12,090 nucleotides of DNA from an uncultured Bacillota bacterium (GTDB lineage Bacteria; Bacillota_I; Bacilli_A; RFN20; CAG-631). The DNA is taken from contig CAJJXN010000039.1 of assembly GCA_905197115.1 (NCBI GenBank), positions 1 through 12,090 on the forward strand, in the 5' to 3' direction. Positions 1 to 4,485 of this stretch are shown piece by piece. How positions within the stretch are numbered: position 1 is the stretch's first letter; the number at the start of each line of letters is the position of its first letter. The notes under the pieces were generated by a model that worked only from the letters and a program-made list of their open reading frames with translations, did no database searches and was not told the origin of the DNA. The translations under genes were made by a program, and so were the position numbers.

Positions 1-87
1 AGATTCAGTTGTAACTTCTACTTCTACTGTAGGGTTTCCACGTGAATCAATAACTTCTCTAGCATAAATATCAATAATAATTGGCAT
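1..87 (-). CDS. eno: enolase, N-terminal fragment (cut by window edge)
   Basis: These are the first 29 codons of phosphopyruvate hydratase, which converts 2-phosphoglycerate to phosphoenolpyruvate in glycolysis in the cytoplasm. The translation contains YAREVIDSRGNPTVEVEV, the highly conserved enolase N-terminus, including the SRGNPT loop that closes over the active site in this family. The ATG at 87-85 is supported by a GGAGGA ribosome binding site at 95-100. It lies 67 bases downstream of the phosphoglycerate mutase stop on the same strand, the usual gpmI-eno order in Firmicutes, so the two enzymes carry out consecutive steps. The rest of the gene lies to the left of the window. Identification is firm despite the short length because the motif is diagnostic. 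Confidence 0.95.
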   Translation of the reverse strand, partial: MPIIIDIYAREVIDSRGNPTVEVEVTTES

Positions 88-94
88 ATCATTT

Positions 95-148
95 TCCTCC
101 TATTTTTTTCTACAACGATATTATATCATTATTTTTTATATTTTAAAG
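95..148 (-). promoter_or_regulatory. eno promoter and ribosome binding site in the gpmI-eno gap
   Basis: On the minus strand the gap holds TGATATAAT: a TATAAT -10 at 120-125 with an extended TGA just upstream (126-128). The -35 region is weak (TTTAAA at 142-147, 16-base spacer). A GGAGGA Shine-Dalgarno sits at 95-100. Enolase can therefore probably be transcribed on its own as well as by read-through from gpmI. Confidence 0.6.
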
Positions 149-154
149 TAATTC

Positions 155-1735
155 TTACTTTATTAAGCATTTTCCTGTCATTTCTTGTGGTTTTTCAAGG
201 TTTAGAACTTTTAAAAGTGTTGGAGCAATATCTCCTAAATTTCCATCTTCCACTAATTCAACATCTTTTTTACAAACAATAAAAGGTACTGGATTAGTTG
301 TATGACTCGTAACAAGTGTGCCTTTTTCATCGATTAAACAATCGGCATTTCCATGATCTGCTGTCACAAATAAAATGCCATCTTTTTCTTTAACTTTTTG
401 ATAAAGTTTACCTACACACTCATCGACTACTTCCACGGCTTTAATAGTTGCATCCATCACGGCTGTATGGCCAACCATGTCACAATTTGCAAAATTCACT
501 ATCACGACATCATGAATATCTTTATCAATTTCTTTTAATAAAGCATCACATACTTCATAAGCTGCCATTTCTGGTTTTAAATCAAAAGAAATAACATCTG
601 GTGATTTGATTAAAACACGACTACATCCAGGAATTTGAGGCTTTTCAATACCATCGAAATTAATTGTTCCATCAAAAAAGAAAGTTACATGTGCATATTT
701 TTGTGTTTCAGCGATTCGAAGTTGAGTTAAACCACAACTTGAAATATAAGGTCCAAAAATATTGTCCAAAGCAACAGGTTTAAAAGCGATTAATCCCTTT
801 ACAGATTCTGCATACTTCATTGTACAAACATAAGTTAAATTATGTAAAATTGTTTTTGGTGTATAAGCTTGGAATTTATCATTGGCTTTTGGGTGTGCAT
901 AAAAAGTTGGATTGGTGAAAACAGTTGAAATTTGAATGGCTCTATCTGGTCTAAAATTAGCAAAAATAATACTATCATTATCTTTAATTTTGACATTGTA
1001 ATTGGCATTATATCCAGGTTCTACAAATTCATCAATTACTTTACGATTTGTTTCTTTTAATAATTGATATTGTTGCTTTAAGTAAGTTTCTTCATCTACA
1101 TAAGCATGGCCAACATTATCAACCATACATTCATAAGCTTTATTAATCATGGACATATTATTGTCGCGATCCATTGCATAAGAACGGCCAATAATGGTTA
1201 CAACTTTTCCAATGCCGACTTCTTTAAATGTTTGATTTAACTCATTTATATATTTGTAAGCAGTAGTTGGTTCTACATCTCTGCCATCTAAAAAAGCATG
1301 CACATAGACATCTTCTAATCCTTGTTGCTTTGCTAAACGAATTAAAGCTTTTATATGATCAATATGCGAGTGTACACCACCATCCGATAATAAACCAAAG
1401 ATGTGTAAATGAGAATGATTCTTTTTGACATTTTCGATGGCATTTAAATATGCTTCATTGTGATAAAAAGAACCATCTAAAATAGCCTTATTGATTAATG
1501 TCAAAGATTGATAAACAATTCTTCCTGCTCCGATATTTAAATGGCCTACTTCCGAGTTGCCCATTTGTCCTTCAGGAAGTCCAACAGCCATTCCACTGGC
1601 TTGTAATAAAATGTTTGGATAAGTTTGCATTAAATAATCTAGATTTGGTTTTTTTGCTTGAAAAATTGCATTTCCTTCATGACGAGAAGTGATGCCAAAT
1701 CCATCCATAATGCATAATACAACAGGTTTTTTCAT
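155..1735 (-). CDS. gpmI: 2,3-bisphosphoglycerate-independent phosphoglycerate mutase
   Basis: This cytoplasmic Mn2+-dependent enzyme interconverts 3- and 2-phosphoglycerate in glycolysis through a phosphoserine intermediate. The 526 residues carry the full alkaline-phosphatase-superfamily layout. They include the metal-binding MDGFG (D11), the catalytic Ser61 in GQMGNSEVGHLN, and LSDGGVHSH (H122). The phosphotransferase-domain motifs are HAFLDGRD (150-153), DRDN (189-192) and FRPDRAIQ (261-268). The second metal site is DMVGHT (D419, H423), TADHGNAD (D460, H461) and SHTTNPVPF (H478). The protein is roughly 16 residues longer than the well-studied Bacillus enzyme as I recall it, with the extra length between about residues 265 and 419. 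It reads NCDMVGHTA where NPDMVGHTG is usual; no catalytic residue appears lost. The ATG is preceded by TAAGGAGGT at 1745-1753, an excellent ribosome binding site. It stands next to eno on the same strand. Confidence 0.97.
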   Translation of the reverse strand: MKKPVVLCIMDGFGITSRHEGNAIFQAKKPNLDYLMQTYPNILLQASGMAVGLPEGQMGNSEVGHLNIGAGRIVYQSLTLINKAILDGSFYHNEAYLNAIENVKKNHSHLHIFGLLSDGGVHSHIDHIKALIRLAKQQGLEDVYVHAFLDGRDVEPTTAYKYINELNQTFKEVGIGKVVTIIGRSYAMDRDNNMSMINKAYECMVDNVGHAYVDEETYLKQQYQLLKETNRKVIDEFVEPGYNANYNVKIKDNDSIIFANFRPDRAIQISTVFTNPTFYAHPKANDKFQAYTPKTILHNLTYVCTMKYAESVKGLIAFKPVALDNIFGPYISSCGLTQLRIAETQKYAHVTFFFDGTINFDGIEKPQIPGCSRVLIKSPDVISFDLKPEMAAYEVCDALLKEIDKDIHDVVIVNFANCDMVGHTAVMDATIKAVEVVDECVGKLYQKVKEKDGILFVTADHGNADCLIDEKGTLVTSHTTNPVPFIVCKKDVELVEDGNLGDIAPTLLKVLNLEKPQEMTGKCLIK

Positions 1736-1744
1736 ATGATATTT

Positions 1745-1774
1745 ACCTCCTTAACCCAATTTAATATTATAGCA
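1745..1774 (-). promoter_or_regulatory. gpmI promoter (extended -10) and strong ribosome binding site
   Basis: The minus strand reads TATGCTATAAT, that is TATAAT at 1766-1771 with an extended-10 TG at 1773-1774. No good -35 hexamer is visible at 17 bases, as is common for extended -10 promoters. The following TAAGGAGGT (1745-1753) matches the 16S rRNA 3' end over nine bases. The promoter lies just beyond the terminator of the upstream operon, so gpmI is probably an independent unit. Confidence 0.65.
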
Positions 1775-1810
1775 TATCTTTATAAAAAATAATAAAAATT
1801 TATTTTTATG

Positions 1811-1847
1811 AAGACTAAAAATAAAAACAAGAGAAACCTCTTGTTTT
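1811..1847 (-). terminator. intrinsic terminator of the dehydrogenase/nucleotidyltransferase operon
   Basis: Arms at 1824-1833 and 1838-1847 (AAAACAAGAG / CTCTTGTTTT read on the minus strand) form a ten-pair stem with a four-base loop. A T-rich run (TTTTTATTTTTAG on the minus strand) follows. The stem reaches the TGA stop at 1847-1849, so the hairpin begins at the very end of the coding region. Confidence 0.85.
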
Positions 1848-2548
1848 CAATCAAATAATCCTAAAGCAGTTTTCAAATCCGAAATGGTATCAATTTCAAC
1901 CCATTTTGAATGAATTAAATAATAAGTAAAGAATTCTTTTTTTAAAATAGCATCAATGGCAACTTCACTCCAACTTTTTTTATCGATTTTTAAATATTCT
2001 TCCATAAAATTAAACAATAAAGTAGAAGTTTTTGCATTGAATAGATAAATATCTAAACTTACTCCAAAAGCTTCATTTGCTGAAATAGTTTTAGATATTT
2101 CATATATTCTTTGCTTGTTCACTTTAACTTTCATGGATTCTTCTAAATAAAGAGAAGTGTCAACTGCAATAACATTTTCATTTTTTTTAAGCAACAACCC
2201 TTCTATGACTTCTTTTTCAAACAAAACATCTCCGTTTAATAGCAAAAACGCTTTGTTTTTTAAATAAGGGGCAACTAAAGATAAAGAATACATATTATTT
2301 GTGGTTAAATAATGGCTATTTTCAATCAAAAAAATATTTTTATAAGAAAGTTGTAAAACAAATTCATTTAGTTTTGAAAAACAATATCCACCAACGATGT
2401 AGATATGATCAACATTACATTTAACTAAAATTTCGATCTGTCTTTCTAAAATCGTTTTATCATGAACGGAAATTAAACATTTACAAGTGTTTTGGGTATA
2501 CTCTTTTAAACGAGTACCTAATCCAGCAGCTAAAATAACAGCATCCAT
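1847..2548 (-). CDS. LicC-like sugar/alcohol-phosphate nucleotidyltransferase
   Basis: The 233-residue protein is a single Rossmann-like nucleotidyltransferase domain that would join an NTP to a phosphorylated sugar or alcohol. It starts with the signature LAAGLGTRL (6-14). Lys23 lies where the family PKxL lysine sits, though the proline is replaced (TCKCLI). NGDV (105-108) provides the metal-binding Asp107. The segment NNMYSLSL (84-91) and the ending WVEIDTISDLKTA (216-228) most resemble the phosphocholine/phosphonate cytidylyltransferases (LicC type), so CTP is the likely nucleotide; that is inference. It is the second gene of a pair, its ATG sharing one base with the TAA of the upstream glycerol-1-phosphate dehydrogenase-like gene (TAATG). 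A GAGGAA ribosome binding site lies inside that gene. A substrate made by the partner, such as a glycerol phosphate, is therefore probable. Other polyol or sugar phosphates are not excluded. The stop is TGA. Confidence 0.8.
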   Translation of the reverse strand: MDAVILAAGLGTRLKEYTQNTCKCLISVHDKTILERQIEILVKCNVDHIYIVGGYCFSKLNEFVLQLSYKNIFLIENSHYLTTNNMYSLSLVAPYLKNKAFLLLNGDVLFEKEVIEGLLLKKNENVIAVDTSLYLEESMKVKVNKQRIYEISKTISANEAFGVSLDIYLFNAKTSTLLFNFMEEYLKIDKKSWSEVAIDAILKKEFFTYYLIHSKWVEIDTISDLKTALGLFD

Positions 2549-3576
2549 TATAATTCCTCACATAATTCATCATAAATTTGAGATAATAATTCGTCTGTTA
2601 ATGTAATTTCATCTAAAATTGTGTATTTATCTGGTCTTAAAGATTTCGCTTTATGCATACATAAAATAAAATCTTCTTTCGATATTTGCAAGGTTTTTGG
2701 ATGAATATCGACATCAAAATGTTTTAAATAAGTTAATAAAAAAGTATAGTTTTGTTTTTGTAATTTTGCCATAACAATACTTCCTAAAGCTACTTGAAAA
2801 CCATGAAGATTGGGCTGTTTTGCATAATAGTCAAGAGCGTGGCTAAATAAATGTTCTGCCCCACTACATGGTCGACTTGTTCCCGCAAAATCCATAGCTA
2901 TTCCAGACATAACTAGCGATTGAACTAGATTTTTAATAAAAGAATAATTCATTTTAGCAAAAATACAGTTTAATAAAGTATCAAGAGCGGTTGAAGACAT
3001 TAAATAAGCTAAGTCTTTCATGGTTTCTTTGTTGGCATTACAAGCAAGTTTCCAGTCATATAATGCAGTAAAGTTCGATAAAGTATCACCAATTCCAGCT
3101 TTGATATATTTAACAGGGCTATTCATTATGACACTAATATCTACAAATAAAGCATAAGGAATTGCACAGCCTAAAGACTTTGGTTTACCATCTTGTCTTT
3201 TTAAAACAGCAATTGGACTTGCTATACCATCATTTGAAACAATCGTTGGAATAGAAATAAATTTTGTTTTAGAAATATAAGCTGCATATTTACAAATATC
3301 TAAAACTTTTCCTCCACCTAAACCTACAATAAATTGAATGTCGGTGGCAATAATTCGACCAGCAATGGACATTGCATATTCGATTGTGTTGTTATCCACT
3401 AAATGTTCTTTTAAAACGCCATATTTTTCAATGACAGGTTTTATACGATGACCAAACATTTTATCAATATTTTCATCTGAAACATATAGCACTTTTTCTT
3501 TATGTTTAATGATTTTAGATAAATATTCATCTAAATGATCCCAACAGTTTTTTTCTATTTTTAAAATACATTCCAT
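2548..3576 (-). CDS. glycerol-1-phosphate dehydrogenase family protein (Fe/Zn alcohol dehydrogenase superfamily)
   Basis: Members reduce dihydroxyacetone phosphate to sn-glycerol-1-phosphate with NAD(P)H; they include archaeal G1PDH and Bacillus AraM/EgsA. The 342 residues show the nucleotide-binding GLGGGKVLDICKYAAY (85-100). They also show IPTIVSNDGIASP (109-121), close to archaeal PTAPSHDGIASP. Likely metal ligands are Asp164 (GIGD), His242 (SGAEHLFSH) and His258 (LHGF). TSRPCSGAEH (233-242) is also typical. The domain order is an N-terminal Rossmann-like half and an all-helical metal-binding C-terminal half. The ATG has an AAAGGA ribosome binding site at 3585-3590, eight bases upstream. 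It overlaps the nucleotidyltransferase gene by one base, so the two are translationally coupled. That pairing suggests synthesis of an activated head group and not the AraM/PcrB heptaprenylglyceryl route. The product could also be another glycerol-phosphate isomer. Family is certain, exact substrate is not. Confidence 0.85.
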   Translation of the reverse strand: MECILKIEKNCWDHLDEYLSKIIKHKEKVLYVSDENIDKMFGHRIKPVIEKYGVLKEHLVDNNTIEYAMSIAGRIIATDIQFIVGLGGGKVLDICKYAAYISKTKFISIPTIVSNDGIASPIAVLKRQDGKPKSLGCAIPYALFVDISVIMNSPVKYIKAGIGDTLSNFTALYDWKLACNANKETMKDLAYLMSSTALDTLLNCIFAKMNYSFIKNLVQSLVMSGIAMDFAGTSRPCSGAEHLFSHALDYYAKQPNLHGFQVALGSIVMAKLQKQNYTFLLTYLKHFDVDIHPKTLQISKEDFILCMHKAKSLRPDKYTILDEITLTDELLSQIYDELCEEL

Positions 3577-3584
3577 GATTAAAA

Positions 3585-3622
3585 TCCTTTCTTTTAATAC
3601 ATTTTTGCTTACATTGTTTAAA
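3585..3622 (-). promoter_or_regulatory. possible weak promoter for the dehydrogenase/nucleotidyltransferase operon
   Basis: On the minus strand TTTAAA (3617-3622) and TATTAA (3594-3599) are separated by 17 bases, and the AAAGGA ribosome binding site follows at 3585-3590. Both hexamers are only partial matches. The site lies back to back with, and overlaps, the better promoter of the divergent plus-strand gene. Confidence 0.35.
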
Positions 3623-3648
3623 CTTATGATATAATAATTTGCGGAGGG
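3608..3648 (+). promoter_or_regulatory. promoter and ribosome binding site of the small membrane protein gene
   Basis: TGATATAAT gives an extended -10 (TATAAT 3630-3635, TG 3627-3628). CTTACA at 3608-3613 is a partial -35 with a 16-base spacer. GGAGGG at 3643-3648 is the Shine-Dalgarno for the ATG at 3655. Confidence 0.7.
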
Positions 3649-3654
3649 ATTGAA

Positions 3655-3924
3655 ATGAAAAAGAATACTTTATTAGGTGTCTTAGCTTATGTAACACTAT
3701 TTTTAGCAGGTATTATTAAAGTTATAAATGCAATTGGATTAAATTTGGGTACAATTGGAGGCGTATTGGCTATTATTTGCGATTTAGCCTTAGTACTTAC
3801 GGTTGTAATTGCTGCTCATCCTTTTGCAAAAAATCAAAAACACATCGCTTGGTATATTATTTACTGGGTGCTAGCTGCATTTGCTGTTTTTGGCGCAGTA
3901 TATGGCGGAACAAAACTTTTTTAA
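3655..3924 (+). CDS. small three-helix membrane protein, unknown function
   Basis: I do not recognise this 89-residue protein. Three hydrophobic helices are visible at about residues 6-25, 32-54 and 66-86. They are separated by a short loop and by a polar stretch (HPFAKNQKHIAW, 55-66) that carries the only cluster of charged residues. There is no lipobox and no clear cleavable signal peptide, and the first helix begins after MKKN. It is a real gene: it has an extended -10 promoter, a GGAGGG ribosome binding site seven bases before the ATG, good codon structure and its own hairpin terminator directly after the stop. It is transcribed away from the dehydrogenase/nucleotidyltransferase operon and towards another small membrane protein gene. 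It thus appears to be a single-gene unit. No function can be given. Confidence 0.8.
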   Translation: MKKNTLLGVLAYVTLFLAGIIKVINAIGLNLGTIGGVLAIICDLALVLTVVIAAHPFAKNQKHIAWYIIYWVLAAFAVFGAVYGGTKLF

Positions 3925-3939
3925 ATAATGTTTGCTATT

Positions 3940-3966
3940 AGCATGGAATAGTTCCATGCTTTTTTT
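3940..3966 (+). terminator. intrinsic terminator after the small membrane protein gene
   Basis: AGCATGGAA (3940-3948) pairs perfectly with TTCCATGCT (3952-3960) around a three-base loop and is followed by six T (3961-3966). It begins 15 bases after the TAA stop. Confidence 0.9.
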
Positions 3967-3968
3967 AT

Positions 3969-4002
3969 AAAAAACCTCCAAATTATATTTGGAGGCATTT
4001 TT
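3969..4002 (-). terminator. intrinsic terminator of the four-helix membrane protein gene (possibly bidirectional)
   Basis: CCTCCAAAT (3975-3983) pairs with ATTTGGAGG (3987-3995) around a three-base loop. On the minus strand a six-T run follows (3974-3969), terminating the gene that ends at 4009. On the plus strand a CATTTTTTT run follows, so it can also back up the plus-strand terminator at 3940-3966. Confidence 0.88.
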
Positions 4003-4008
4003 TTATCT

Positions 4009-4428
4009 TTATCCCTTATAATTTGAACTTGGCTTTGCTCTATCTTCATCTTCATGAAATTTTTTAGCAGACAAACCTTGTCCAAAATAAAATAATGTGA
4101 AAATGACTAATGCGAACAATAAGATAACGATAGGCGCAGCATTTGATTTGAATTTAATACGTGTAATTAATGGCATTAATTGTAAAAGTAAGACAAATGC
4201 TGTTTGAACAATTTTTGAAGAAAAACGTGCTTGAGGTAGTAAACACAAAACGATATGTATTGCAAAAATTACTAAAACAAATATTTTTGCAACTAAGTGG
4301 AGTGTTTTCATGCCTGCATATAATTCTACTTTAATAGGCCAAAGAACAAGACCAATTAATGCTGAAATAAGTAATAATAAGACTAAAATGGAACTAATAA
4401 AAAGTTTTGTAGATTTTTCATTTTTCAT
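4009..4428 (-). CDS. four-helix membrane protein, unknown function
   Basis: The 139-residue product is unrecognised. Four hydrophobic segments appear at about residues 9-30, 43-64, 74-90 and 97-117. The C-terminal tail (118-139) is short, charged and probably cytoplasmic. His44 in the second segment and His58 deeper in it are the only intramembrane-looking histidines. They might recall cytochrome-like four-helix proteins, but this is too weak for a call. The frame stays open upstream to a TTG at 4485. The ATG at 4428-4426 is preferred because a strong AAGGAGG lies just upstream (about 4436-4442) and a consensus promoter covers the region further 5'. The gene follows the large lipoprotein gene on the same strand with only 53 bases between them and no terminator, so it may also be read from the lipoprotein promoter. 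Confidence 0.78.
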   Translation of the reverse strand: MKNEKSTKLFISSILVLLLLISALIGLVLWPIKVELYAGMKTLHLVAKIFVLVIFAIHIVLCLLPQARFSSKIVQTAFVLLLQLMPLITRIKFKSNAAPIVILLFALVIFTLFYFGQGLSAKKFHEDEDRAKPSSNYKG

Positions 4429-4435
4429 GATATCC

Positions 4436-4485
4436 CCTCCTTGTTCTATATCTTTATTATAGGAATTATTTGATTGATTTGTCAA
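4436..4485 (-). promoter_or_regulatory. sigma-A type promoter for the four-helix membrane protein gene
   Basis: TTGACA (4480-4485) and TATAAT (4456-4461) both match the consensus fully, with an 18-base spacer. AAGGAGG at about 4436-4442 follows. The -35 box overlaps the TGA stop (4482-4484) of the upstream lipoprotein gene. Confidence 0.8.

Noticed and set aside
144..162. Perfect eight-base inverted repeat at the end of gpmI, considered as a terminator
   Set aside because: The stem is almost all A-T and no T-run follows on either strand. The downstream eno gene is on the same strand, so termination is not expected.
1498..1692. Plus-strand open frame inside gpmI
   Set aside because: It is a shadow of the conserved mutase frame, with no ribosome binding site and no family resemblance.
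1847..1849. Possibility that TGA codes for tryptophan, as in Mycoplasma
   Set aside because: TGA here is immediately followed by a terminator, TGA at 10302-10304 overlaps the next ATG, and TGA at 4482-4484 ends the lipoprotein. Tryptophan is written TGG throughout.
4429..4485. TTG start that would lengthen the four-helix membrane protein by 19 residues
   Set aside because: The extension overlaps the promoter and the ribosome binding site of the ATG at 4428, and adds a polar Asn/Gln-rich stretch that looks non-coding.
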